Positions 1 through 5,216 are shown, numbered from the stretch's first letter. The stretch: 5,216 nt of DNA from Streptococcaceae bacterium (GCA_902836505.1 CADFQU010000088.1:1-5216); one strand, 5' to 3'. Translations and numbers: made by a program. Notes: a model not told the origin generated them from the letters alone.

Positions 1-30
1 CGTCTTGCTCGACAATCCAAAGACAATTGA
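1..30 (+). CDS. 3' end of an unidentified upstream gene (partial)
   Basis: Frame 1 reads nine codons (R-L-A-R-Q-S-K-D-N) and stops at a TGA at 28-30. A hairpin terminator starts three bases later, which is the normal arrangement for the end of a gene. The product cannot be identified from nine residues. Frame 2 is also open, up to a TAG at 116-118, but it would run through the terminator, so it is less likely to be the real frame. The gene body lies outside the window. Confidence 0.4.
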   Translation, partial: RLARQSKDN

Positions 31-32
31 GA

Positions 33-61
33 GGCTAGGACTTTTGTCCCAGCCTTTTTTT
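33..61 (+). terminator. Rho-independent terminator of the upstream gene
   Basis: The arms GGCTAGGAC (33-41) and GTCCCAGCC (46-54) pair over nine positions with one A/C mismatch. The loop is TTTT, and seven T residues follow at 55-61. It separates the upstream gene from the exporter operon, so the exporter needs its own promoter. Confidence 0.85.
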
Positions 62-80
62 GTGAAATTGATGATTAGAC

Positions 81-96
81 AGGACATGAATGTCCT
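81..96. promoter_or_regulatory. Perfect palindrome, candidate regulator binding site upstream of the exporter promoter
   Basis: AGGACA (81-86) and TGTCCT (91-96) are exact inverted repeats separated by TGAA. The centre is about 43 bases upstream of the start site predicted from the -10 box at 120-125. That is close to where an activator contacts polymerase when the -35 box is poor, as it is here. No T-run follows, so it is not a terminator. The regulator is not identified and no regulator gene is in the window. Confidence 0.45.
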
Positions 97-119
97 CACG
101 TTAGAGGATAGAAATTAGG

Positions 120-125
120 TATACT
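120..125 (+). promoter_or_regulatory. -10 box of the ABC exporter operon promoter
   Basis: TATACT differs from TATAAT at one base. With 16 to 18 bases of spacing, the hexamers upstream (96-103, for example CACGTT) do not resemble TTGACA, and there is no clean TGn extension. The predicted start is near base 132, giving a leader of about 34 bases. The missing -35 suggests dependence on an activator or weak basal expression. Confidence 0.5.
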
Positions 126-165
126 GAGATTACAAGGAAAGAAAAAAGGATCTTGGTGTCAGAAA

Positions 166-1095
166 ATGGAAATTAGATTACACAATGTAAAGAAAAGCTA
201 TGGTTCCTTTAAGGCTTTGAAAGGAATTGATTTAGTTCTTGAGGAAGGTAAATTTTATGGACTCCTTGGACCAAATGGAGCTGGAAAAACAACGCTTTTT
301 AATTTATTAATTAAAAATTTTAAGCCAAGTTCAGGAGAAATTTCTTGGGACGTAAATGGAAAAAAAATATCAACTAAAGATTTTTATCGACATATCGGTA
401 TTGTATTTCAAAGTAATCGTTTAGATGATCATTTAACGGTAGAGGAAAACTTGATTTCTCGAGGAGCCTTGTATGGATTATCAAAATCACAAGTACAAAA
501 GCGTATTACAGATTTGCAATCCTATTTGGATGTTGCCACTCTTAAAAAGAAAAAATATGGCAGTTTATCAGGGGGCCAAAAACGGAAAGTAGATATTGCC
601 AGAGCTTTATTGCCACAACCGTCTTTGCTGTTGCTAGATGAGCCAACAACTGGTTTAGATCCACAATCTCGTCATGATTTATGGGATGCAATTCATCAGC
701 TGAACAAGAAAGATAATATGACAGTCGTTCTTATTACACATTATTTAGAAGAGATGGCTGCTTGTGATATTTTAAATGTTTTAATTGAAGGGAACCTGTA
801 TTATTCAGGAGATATTGCCAATTTTATTAAACAGCATTCAACCACTAACCTGAATCTCACTTTAAAACCTGGTCAATCAGTAAAATCGTTATCTGTATCT
901 AAATTTGTAAAGAAGTGTCAAGTTCTCTCTGAGGCAGAAGTCGTATTTAAGGATGTCTCGGTTGAAGAGATGATGGAGATTATTTCAGAAAATCAAGGAA
1001 AATCAATTATTGAAACATTTAATGTGGAGTACTCCAATTTGGAAGCAGCTTATTTGAACTTACTAAAATCTAAAGGAGGAGAGGGGAATGCTTGA
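166..1095 (+). CDS. ABC exporter ATP-binding protein (DrrA/CcmA-like, ABC-2 type)
   Basis: This is the cytoplasmic ATPase subunit of an ABC-2 type exporter, 309 residues. All nucleotide-binding motifs are intact: Walker A GPNGAGKTT (35-43), Q-loop Q82, signature LSGGQKR (134-140), Walker B LLLLDEP with catalytic E159, D-loop GLDP (163-166) and switch H192 in THYLEEM. Residues from about 225 to 300 form the extra C-terminal domain (DUF4162-like) seen in DrrA-type drug and lantibiotic exporter ATPases. A single ATPase gene implies a homodimer working with the permease encoded next. The ATG at 166 gives a normal N terminus (MEIRLHNVKKSYG), and no in-frame start precedes it. The nearest good Shine-Dalgarno, AAAGGA at 145-150, is 15 bases away, rather far, so translation may be modest. 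Codons are A+T rich (16 G/C of 60 in 301-360), unlike glmS. The substrate cannot be read from sequence; a drug, peptide or lipid-linked compound are all possible. Confidence 0.93.
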   Translation: MEIRLHNVKKSYGSFKALKGIDLVLEEGKFYGLLGPNGAGKTTLFNLLIKNFKPSSGEISWDVNGKKISTKDFYRHIGIVFQSNRLDDHLTVEENLISRGALYGLSKSQVQKRITDLQSYLDVATLKKKKYGSLSGGQKRKVDIARALLPQPSLLLLDEPTTGLDPQSRHDLWDAIHQLNKKDNMTVVLITHYLEEMAACDILNVLIEGNLYYSGDIANFIKQHSTTNLNLTLKPGQSVKSLSVSKFVKKCQVLSEAEVVFKDVSVEEMMEIISENQGKSIIETFNVEYSNLEAAYLNLLKSKGGEGNA

Positions 1096-1966
1096 ATTAA
1101 TTTCTAGAAATCGGAAAGTCTATACACGAGATCGATTAGCTTTCTTGATGTCCTTCTTATCGGTCATCATCTTAATCTTGGTTTATCAAGTCTTTTTAGG
1201 ACAAATTCAGATTGATGCCATCAAGGAGGCTTTGAATAGTGATACCGCCTCTACGGATACCATCCAGATGGTCAATTATTGGCTAATCTCAGGTTTAACG
1301 ACCATTATCTCAATGACCAGTACTCTTGGTGCATTTGGAGTAATGGTTTCGGATAGAGAAAAGAAGTTGAGTGAAGATTTTAAAGTCAGTCCAATTTCTA
1401 ACTTTAAAATTGAACTATCGTATGCGATCTTTGCGATTTTATTTGGGATTATTATGACCATGTTCTCTTGTATCTTTGCAATTGGTATTTTTAATGGATT
1501 CAGTTCTCTTCTTGACTTTTCAACGATGGATTACTTATCTATTTTAGGAGTTGTTTCAATGGGAACTGTACTAGCTGCAACTATTATTCTTCCAATTTTA
1601 GCTTTTATTCGAACCAGTTCAGCATTTACAACTTTGAGTACAATTGTTGGAACCTTTATTGGATTCATTTCAGGTGTTTATCTTTCTATTGGTTCTGTAG
1701 GAGAAAGCTTGCAACAGATCATGACCTGGTTCCCTTTGACACAGGTAAATGCACTACTAAAACAGATTTTAATGAAAGATTCAATCAATAAAGTCTTTGA
1801 TAAAGCACCAACTTCAATAGTAACTAATTACAAAGAGTCTTATGGAGTAATCTTGCAGAATTCTAGTGGTGAACATTTATCGAATCAGTTCATGTTTGCC
1901 TATATTTCTATCATCATAGTTGTTTTACTAGGAGTTCATTTTATGATTAAAAAGGTAAAAAAATGA
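1088..1966 (+). CDS. ABC-2 type transporter permease
   Basis: This is a membrane protein of 292 residues, the expected partner of the preceding ATPase. By hydrophobicity there are about six transmembrane segments, near residues 19-37, 62-87, 109-136, 149-175, 177-200 and 268-287, with a basic C terminus (MIKKVKK) inside. The charged stretch SDREKKLSEDFKVSPIS (88-104) between the second and third spans matches the cytoplasmic coupling segment of ABC-2 permeases (typically ERE.GTLE.L...P.S), which contacts the ATPase. WFPLTQVNALLKQIL (214-228) corresponds to the conserved segment after the fifth span. The start codon overlaps the ATPase stop by 8 bases (ATGCTTGA). A near-perfect Shine-Dalgarno AAAGGAGG (1072-1079) sits 8 bases upstream inside the ATPase gene, so the two are translationally coupled in one operon. 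No peptidase domain or immunity protein is fused. The substrate is unknown. Confidence 0.9.
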   Translation: MLELISRNRKVYTRDRLAFLMSFLSVIILILVYQVFLGQIQIDAIKEALNSDTASTDTIQMVNYWLISGLTTIISMTSTLGAFGVMVSDREKKLSEDFKVSPISNFKIELSYAIFAILFGIIMTMFSCIFAIGIFNGFSSLLDFSTMDYLSILGVVSMGTVLAATIILPILAFIRTSSAFTTLSTIVGTFIGFISGVYLSIGSVGESLQQIMTWFPLTQVNALLKQILMKDSINKVFDKAPTSIVTNYKESYGVILQNSSGEHLSNQFMFAYISIIIVVLLGVHFMIKKVKK

Positions 1967-1981
1967 AGTGATGCTTATGAA

Positions 1982-2042
1982 ATGATTGGATACGCATTTA
2001 GATAAGTTGGAATCAATGACGATCTTAAAATAAGCCAATCAT
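1982..2042. repeat. Widely spaced 8-base inverted repeat in the exporter 3' region
   Basis: ATGATTGG (1982-1989) and CCAATCAT (2035-2042) are exactly complementary with 45 bases between them. In RNA they could enclose a larger structured domain just before the terminator. With a spacer this long, the pairing could easily be chance. No convincing ORF lies between the arms. Confidence 0.25.
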
Positions 2043-2047
2043 CCTAA

Positions 2048-2077
2048 CCTATCAACCAAAATGTTGATAGGTTTTTT
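2048..2077 (+). terminator. Rho-independent terminator of the exporter operon
   Basis: CCTATCAAC (2048-2056) pairs perfectly with GTTGATAGG (2063-2071) around a six-base loop, followed by six T residues (2072-2077). The stem can extend by two A-T pairs. It isolates the exporter operon from the glmS promoter, which begins about 44 bases downstream. Confidence 0.93.
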
Positions 2078-2092
2078 CTTAAGCCTTCCTTA

Positions 2093-2105
2093 ACTAGACC
2101 AATTT
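2093..2105 (+). promoter_or_regulatory. Upstream copy of a 13-base repeat, candidate NagR-type (dre) half-site
   Basis: ACTAGACCAATTT occurs here and again exactly at 2181-2193. The CTAGACCAATT part equals the right half plus centre of the dre operator bound by NagR/DasR/YvoA regulators (GntR family), whose remembered consensus is roughly AATTGGTCTAGACCAATT. Here the left arm is poorly conserved (3 of 9), so this is a half-site. It lies 15 bases upstream of the glmS -35 box. Confidence 0.5.
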
Positions 2106-2120
2106 CTGGGATTTTAAAGG

Positions 2121-2149
2121 TTGACAAACAGAAAAAAGCATTGTATACT
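2121..2149 (+). promoter_or_regulatory. Strong sigma-A promoter of glmS
   Basis: A perfect -35 TTGACA (2121-2126) and a -10 TATACT (2144-2149, one mismatch) are separated by the ideal 17 bases. Transcription should begin near 2155-2157, giving glmS a leader of about 138 bases. The 13-base repeat flanks the promoter on both sides, which suits repression from two positions. Confidence 0.9.
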
Positions 2150-2174
2150 GACTCCGCTGATAATTTTTCTATCG

Positions 2175-2192
2175 AATCAGACTAGACCAATT
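2175..2192. promoter_or_regulatory. Candidate NagR/DasR-type dre operator in the glmS leader
   Basis: AATCAGACTAGACCAATT matches the remembered GntR-family dre consensus AATTGGTCTAGACCAATT at 15 of 18 positions, with a full right half and a left half matching 6 of 9. It lies about 20 to 37 bases downstream of the predicted start site, a position where a bound repressor would block elongation. NagR is known to control glmS and nagA/nagB in Streptococcus mutans in response to amino sugars. Assigning this site to NagR is an inference from motif and gene context. A further AATTGG at 2198-2203 may belong to the same operator cluster. Confidence 0.6.
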
Positions 2193-2206
2193 TTATAAAT
2201 TGGCTA
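2183..2206 (+). repeat. Hairpin overlapping the operator in the glmS leader
   Basis: CCAATTT (2187-2193) and AAATTGG (2197-2203) are exact inverted repeats around TAT. TAG (2183-2185) and CTA (2204-2206) extend the stem past one bulged A (2186). The left arm is shared with the candidate dre operator, so the sequence could act as protein-binding DNA, as an RNA hairpin, or as both. No T-run follows, so it is not a terminator. Confidence 0.5.
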
Positions 2207-2245
2207 AGAAAATAAGGTAACTCAAGTACGGATACCTATTTTCTT
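2206..2245 (+). repeat. Long A+T-rich stem-loop in the glmS leader followed by a U-rich stretch
   Basis: The left arm, from AAGAAAATA to GGTA (2206-2219), pairs with TACCTATTTTCTT (2233-2245) over 13 base pairs with one bulged A. The loop has 13 bases. TTCATTTTTA follows, so the element has the outline of a weak intrinsic terminator or attenuator, although the stem has little G+C. It ends 12 bases before the Shine-Dalgarno sequence. CTTTC at 2243-2247 could instead pair with GAAAG at 2263-2267 next to that site, a competing fold. No known riboswitch class is recognised. Confidence 0.5.
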
Positions 2246-2257
2246 TCATTTTTATAG

Positions 2258-2283
2258 AAGGAGAAAGCACAGCTTGTCTGTGT
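2258..2283 (+). promoter_or_regulatory. Distant Shine-Dalgarno of glmS with a hairpin between it and the start codon
   Basis: AAGGAG (2258-2263) is the only good Shine-Dalgarno in this stretch and lies 30 bases before the ATG at 2294; usual spacing is 5 to 10. The gap contains CACAG (2268-2272) and CTGTG (2278-2282), a perfect five-pair stem with a five-base loop, extendable by a G-U pair (2267/2283). Folding it would cut the effective spacing to about 13 bases. The start codon itself is fixed by the enzyme chemistry (see glmS), so the long spacing is not a start-site error. Confidence 0.6.
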
Positions 2284-2293
2284 CGTAAAAACT

Positions 2294-4102
2294 ATGTGTG
2301 GAATTGTTGGTGTTGTTGGAAATACAAATGCAACGGATATTTTGATTCAAGGGCTTGAAAAGCTCGAATACCGTGGTTATGATTCTGCGGGGATTTTTGT
2401 CCTAGGTGGTGCTGAAAACCATTTGGTGAAAGCGGTTGGTCGTATTGCAGAATTGTCTGCTAAAACTGCTGGTGTTGAGGGGACAACTGGTATCGGACAT
2501 ACTCGTTGGGCGACTCATGGGAAACCAACGGAAGACAATGCTCACCCACACCGCTCTGAGACAGGACGTTTTGTCTTGGTGCACAATGGGGTGATTGAAA
2601 ACTATCTTGAAATCAAGGAAGAATACCTTGCAGGACACCACTTCAAGGGTCAAACAGATACGGAAATCGCCGTTCATTTGATTGGAAAATTTGCCGAAGA
2701 AGACGGTCTCTCAGTTCTTGAAGCCTTCAAAAAAGCCCTTCATATTATCCGTGGTTCTTATGCCTTTGCTTTGATTGACTCTGAAAATCCAGATGTCATC
2801 TATGTGGCAAAAAACAAATCACCACTCTTGATTGGTCTTGGAGATGGTTACAATATGGTCTGCTCTGATGCCATGGCTATGATTCGTGAAACCAACCAAT
2901 ACATGGAAATCCATGACCAAGAGTTGGTTATCGTTAAGGCTGATAGTGTTGAAGTGCAAGACTATGATGGCAACAGCCGTGAGCGTGCTAGCTATACTGC
3001 TGAACTTGACTTGTCAGATATCGGTAAGGGTACCTACCCTTACTACATGCTCAAGGAAATCGATGAGCAACCAACGGTGATGCGTAAGTTGATCCAAGCC
3101 TATACTGATAAGGCTGGTCAAGTAGTGGTAGACCCAGCGATCATCAAGGCTGTTCAAGAGGCAGACCGTATCTACATCCTTGCAGCTGGAACATCTTACC
3201 ACGCAGGATTTGCTTCTAAGAAGATGTTGGAAGAATTGACAGATACACCAGTTGAACTTGGTATCTCATCTGAGTGGGGCTACGGTATGCCGCTTCTCAG
3301 CAAGAAACCACTTTTCATCTTCATCAGTCAGTCTGGTGAAACAGCTGATAGCCGTCAGGTTTTGGTCAAGGCCAATGAAATGGGGATTCCAAGCTTAACT
3401 GTTACAAATGTTCCAGGGTCAACTCTTTCTCGTGAAGCTAACCATACTATGCTACTTCATGCAGGTCCTGAAATTGCCGTAGCATCAACCAAGGCTTATA
3501 CAGCGCAAATCGCAGCCCTTGCCTTCCTGGCAAAAGCAGTTGGTGAAGCAAATGGCAACGAAAAAGCTAAAGCCTTTGATCTGGTTCATGAGTTGTCTAT
3601 CGTAGCTCAGTCTATCGAGTCAACCCTTTCAGAAAAAGAATTGATTGATAGCAAGGTTCGTGACCTTCTTGAAACAACACGCAATGCCTTTTACATCGGA
3701 CGTGGTCAAGATTATTACGTAGCCATGGAAGCTAGTCTCAAACTCAAAGAGATTTCTTACATCCAATGTGAAGGCTTTGCGGCCGGAGAGCTCAAGCACG
3801 GAACGATTGCCTTGATTGAAGATGGAACACCTGTTTTGGCCCTCTTGTCAGACCCAGTCCTTGCTAACCACACTCGTGGAAATATCCAAGAAGTGGCAGC
3901 GCGTGGCGCTAAGGTTCTCACCATCGCAGAAGAAAATGTTGCCAAAGATACAGACGATATCGTTCTTACAACGGTCCACCCTTACCTCTCACCAATCTCA
4001 ATGGTGGTACCGACCCAATTGATCGCTTACTTTGCAACCTTACACCGTGGACTCGATGTAGACAAACCACGCAACCTTGCTAAATCCGTAACAGTTGAAT
4101 AA
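2294..4102 (+). CDS. glmS: Glutamine--fructose-6-phosphate aminotransferase (isomerizing), GlmS
   Basis: This cytoplasmic enzyme converts fructose-6-phosphate and glutamine to glucosamine-6-phosphate and glutamate, the first committed step toward UDP-GlcNAc for peptidoglycan and other wall polymers. It has 602 residues, full length for the family. The N-terminal class II glutaminase domain (about 2-240) begins MCGIVG; after Met removal Cys2 is the nucleophile, so the ATG at 2294 must be correct. Glutamine-site motifs follow: GHTRWATHG (68-76), HNGVIEN (97-103) and GQTDTE (119-124). Two SIS sugar-phosphate domains come next (about 282-420 and 455-592), with AAGTSYHA (297-304), SQSGETADS (345-353) and ASTKAYT (397-403). 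Catalytic E486 (in KLKEISYI) and H502 (in GELKHG) are present. The C-terminal tail [13 protein letters not shown] carries K597, which forms the Schiff base with fructose-6-phosphate. Every expected residue is intact. G+C is higher than in the exporter genes (32 of 60 in 3781-3840) and codons look like those of a well-expressed gene. It is transcribed alone from its own promoter and is probably under NagR-type control. Confidence 0.98.
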   Translation: MCGIVGVVGNTNATDILIQGLEKLEYRGYDSAGIFVLGGAENHLVKAVGRIAELSAKTAGVEGTTGIGHTRWATHGKPTEDNAHPHRSETGRFVLVHNGVIENYLEIKEEYLAGHHFKGQTDTEIAVHLIGKFAEEDGLSVLEAFKKALHIIRGSYAFALIDSENPDVIYVAKNKSPLLIGLGDGYNMVCSDAMAMIRETNQYMEIHDQELVIVKADSVEVQDYDGNSRERASYTAELDLSDIGKGTYPYYMLKEIDEQPTVMRKLIQAYTDKAGQVVVDPAIIKAVQEADRIYILAAGTSYHAGFASKKMLEELTDTPVELGISSEWGYGMPLLSKKPLFIFISQSGETADSRQVLVKANEMGIPSLTVTNVPGSTLSREANHTMLLHAGPEIAVASTKAYTAQIAALAFLAKAVGEANGNEKAKAFDLVHELSIVAQSIESTLSEKELIDSKVRDLLETTRNAFYIGRGQDYYVAMEASLKLKEISYIQCEGFAAGELKHGTIALIEDGTPVLALLSDPVLANHTRGNIQEVAARGAKVLTIAEENVAKDTDDIVLTTVHPYLSPISMVVPTQLIAYFATLHRGLDVDKPRNLAKSVTVE

Positions 4103-4107
4103 CAATG

Positions 4108-4145
4108 AAAAGAAGTTAGGAACTTGTCCTAGCTTCTTTTTCTTT
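4108..4145 (+). terminator. Rho-independent terminator of glmS
   Basis: AGAAGTTAGGA (4111-4121) pairs with TCCTAGCTTCT (4127-4137) over 11 positions including one U-G pair, around a five-base loop. TTTTCTTT follows at 4138-4145. Three A residues before the left arm can pair with the first Ts, so it may also work weakly in the other direction. The stop codon is at 4100-4102. Confidence 0.92.
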
Positions 4146-4191
4146 ATCAAAGTCTAGCTTAAAAAAGCGAGTCATAAGAAAGAAGGGATAT

Positions 4192-4223
4192 AAAAACCCA
4201 TGAAGGATGAAACTTCATAGGTT
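4192..4223 (-). terminator. Rho-independent terminator of the HAD phosphatase gene
   Basis: Read on the minus strand, CCTATGAAG (4221-4213) pairs with CTTCATGGG (4205-4197) with one U-G pair and a seven-base loop, followed by five T residues (4196-4192). The stem abuts the stop codon and can extend into it. About 46 bases without any recognisable element separate it from the glmS terminator, so the convergent genes are insulated from each other. Confidence 0.85.
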
Positions 4224-5043
4224 ACTTGTTTGATGACGGTAAGACATACTCTTGGATTGCTTTTGCTACGCCGTGCTCTTGGTTACTGCTGGTGACAACT
4301 TGAGCTTCCTTTTGGACTGCTTCAGGAGCATTTCCCATGGCAACTCCAAGTCCGGCTAGACGAATCATGGGGAGGTCATTGAAGTGATCTCCGATAGTCA
4401 TGACCTGTTCTAAGGGGACTTGATAGTAAGCTGCGAGTTCAAGGACAGCATCCCTTTTTGAGACGGCTTTGGCAGTGACTTCTAGGTAGTTTTCCTTTGA
4501 AAGGTAAAAAGCAGTCTGTGGAAATTCTTGCGGATCCAGCTTCTGATAGAGTTCTTGAATATTCTGAGTCTCTCCAATCAAGAGCAATTTATGTAGATGG
4601 AGAGTATCATCAGAGAGGGTCTGAGAAAGTGACTGAACCGTTGGCGTCTCCCCAGTAATAGAAGCCTCAACTTGGGTCCACTGGTCCTCTCTGGAGTTAA
4701 ACCAGATTGACCCACTATAACAATTAATCGAAATGCTGGGATCTAGTTCGTCCACACGATGGAGGAAGGTGCGGATCTCATCTTTGTCCAGGCTGTGTTC
4801 AAATAGAATCTCTTCTCCCTTGACGATTAGAGCTCCATTGTAGCAAGCGATCGGTTCCTGATGGACGTCCAAACTTCTTGCGATAGGGGCAATCCCGATA
4901 GGAGACCGAGCCGATGCCAAGATAAAAGGAATCTTTTTTTCTTGGAGCTGGGGAATGAGTTCGATAAGGTTGGGATCAACCTGATGCTGCTGGTCCAGAA
5001 TGGTTCCGTCAATATCACTAACAATTAAACGAATGGAAGACAT
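4222..5043 (-). CDS. Cof-type HAD-superfamily hydrolase (sugar-phosphate or nucleotide phosphatase)
   Basis: This is a soluble Mg-dependent phosphatase of the haloacid dehalogenase superfamily, Cof/YidA-like (HAD IIB), 273 residues and full length. Motif I is DIDGTILD (10-17), with D10 as nucleophile and D12 as acid/base. Motif II is the serine of ASAR (43-46), where many relatives have TGR. Motif III is K196 in SKRDAV, and motif IV is GDHFND (218-223), which holds the metal. The C2B cap domain, which sets substrate choice, spans roughly 85-190. The exact substrate cannot be told from sequence; family members act on small phosphorylated sugars, nucleotides and cofactors. The start follows a strong Shine-Dalgarno, AGGAGG (5054-5049), 5 bases upstream. 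The gene is convergent with glmS and appears monocistronic. A link to amino-sugar phosphates through this location would be speculation. Confidence 0.93.
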   Translation of the reverse strand: MSSIRLIVSDIDGTILDQQHQVDPNLIELIPQLQEKKIPFILASARSPIGIAPIARSLDVHQEPIACYNGALIVKGEEILFEHSLDKDEIRTFLHRVDELDPSISINCYSGSIWFNSREDQWTQVEASITGETPTVQSLSQTLSDDTLHLHKLLLIGETQNIQELYQKLDPQEFPQTAFYLSKENYLEVTAKAVSKRDAVLELAAYYQVPLEQVMTIGDHFNDLPMIRLAGLGVAMGNAPEAVQKEAQVVTSSNQEHGVAKAIQEYVLPSSNK

Positions 5044-5062
5044 AGGCTCCTCCTTTTTCTTT

Positions 5063-5085
5063 AGTATACCACATTTTAGGAGAAT
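5063..5085 (-). promoter_or_regulatory. Extended -10 promoter of the HAD phosphatase gene
   Basis: On the minus strand TGG precedes TATACT (5068-5063), a good extended -10 element, while the -35 region (near 5091-5086, CTTTTA) is poor. The predicted start near 5056 leaves a leader of only about 13 bases, so the Shine-Dalgarno lies almost at the 5' end of the RNA. A weaker second candidate, TTGACC (5124-5119) with TATACC (5101-5096) at 17 bases, lies further upstream. Confidence 0.6.
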
Positions 5086-5174
5086 TAAAAGAAGGGGTAT
5101 AGTTGATTCTTATAACTGGGTCAAGTAATTTTCAAAGCAGACCGTTTTTCAAAAATAAAAAAATAGTTAAGATC

Positions 5175-5213
5175 GCGCGCAATGCTTTATTTTCAAGGGA
5201 CTTGCGCGTTTTT
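5175..5213 (+). terminator. GC-rich inverted repeat with terminator-like T-run at the right edge
   Basis: CGCGCAA (5176-5182) and TTGCGCG (5202-5208) are exact inverted repeats with a 19-base spacer, followed by five Ts (5209-5213). G5175 and T5209 can add a wobble pair. Read on the plus strand this looks like an intrinsic terminator, but no plus-strand gene lies upstream after glmS terminates at 4145. On the minus strand the nearest T-run is 12 bases past the stem. It could be a terminator for an unseen small transcript, part of an intergenic repeat, or the tail region of a minus-strand gene beyond the window. Confidence 0.35.
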
Positions 5214-5216
5214 GCT

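Noticed and set aside
2..118. Frame 2 reading frame of 38 codons ending at a TAG (116-118)
   Set aside because: It runs through a clear hairpin terminator with a seven-T run. The frame 1 stop just before that terminator is a better gene end.
1971..2032. Short reading frames after the permease stop
   Set aside because: ATG at 1971 stops after four codons. The longer run needs a TTG start without a Shine-Dalgarno and is only about 15 codons.
2156..2293. glmS ribozyme/riboswitch in the leader
   Set aside because: The leader lacks the recognisable AGCGCC-type core and pseudoknot layout of the Bacillus-type glmS ribozyme. Its simple A+T-rich hairpins do not match.
2402..2677. 91-codon minus-strand ORF inside glmS
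   Set aside because: It lies wholly antisense to a fully conserved enzyme domain, its protein resembles nothing recognisable, and it has no promoter of its own in view.
3816..4022. 68-codon plus-strand ORF inside glmS in another frame
   Set aside because: It overlaps the second SIS domain and lacks recognisable features. It is a shadow of glmS.
5133..5216. Minus-strand open stretch entering from the right edge
   Set aside because: Two minus-strand frames are open from the edge, one stopping at 5193-5195 and one running to a TGA near 5133-5135. Neither has a recognisable product and the sequence includes the GC-rich hairpin, so no gene call can be supported.
1..5216. CRISPR arrays, tRNA or rRNA genes, insertion sequences, BOX elements
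   Set aside because: No regularly spaced repeats, cloverleaf sequences, transposase fragments or recognisable BOX-type ends were seen on either strand.

Overview
The window looks like chromosomal DNA from a low-GC Gram-positive coccus, most likely Streptococcus of the mitis group (S. pneumoniae, S. mitis, S. oralis and relatives). The basis is the 602-residue GlmS sequence, strong AAGGAGG-type ribosome binding sites, TTGACA/TATACT promoters and short hairpins followed by T-runs. Species is inferred by recognition only; no database was searched.

Layout, left to right. Bases 1-30 are probably the last codons of an upstream plus-strand gene, followed at once by a terminator (33-61). A 104-base gap then holds a perfect palindrome (81-96) and a -10 box with no good -35 (120-125). 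This drives a two-gene operon for an ABC-2 type exporter: the ATPase (166-1095) and, overlapping it by 8 bases, a six-span permease (1088-1966). The pair ends at a strong terminator (2048-2077). A 327-base noncoding stretch (1967-2293) follows and carries the control region of glmS: a consensus promoter at 2121-2149, two copies of a 13-base sequence resembling half of a NagR/DasR-type (GntR family) operator on either side of it, and a leader of about 138 bases with several hairpins. glmS (2294-4102) is complete and ends at a hairpin terminator. A Cof-type HAD phosphatase gene (4222-5043, minus strand) converges on glmS and has its own terminator and promoter. The last 170 bases are noncoding and end in a GC-rich hairpin.

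How the parts relate. The exporter, glmS and the HAD phosphatase appear to be three separate transcription units. The exporter genes are visibly more A+T rich than glmS and have no regulator gene in view, so they may be an accessory insertion upstream of a conserved amino-sugar gene. GlmS makes glucosamine-6-phosphate for peptidoglycan and other cell-wall polymers. Its control region is the most interesting part of the window. It has candidate amino-sugar operators at two positions. Its only good Shine-Dalgarno sequence lies 30 bases from a start codon that the enzyme's chemistry fixes, with a small hairpin between the two. No glmS ribozyme is visible.
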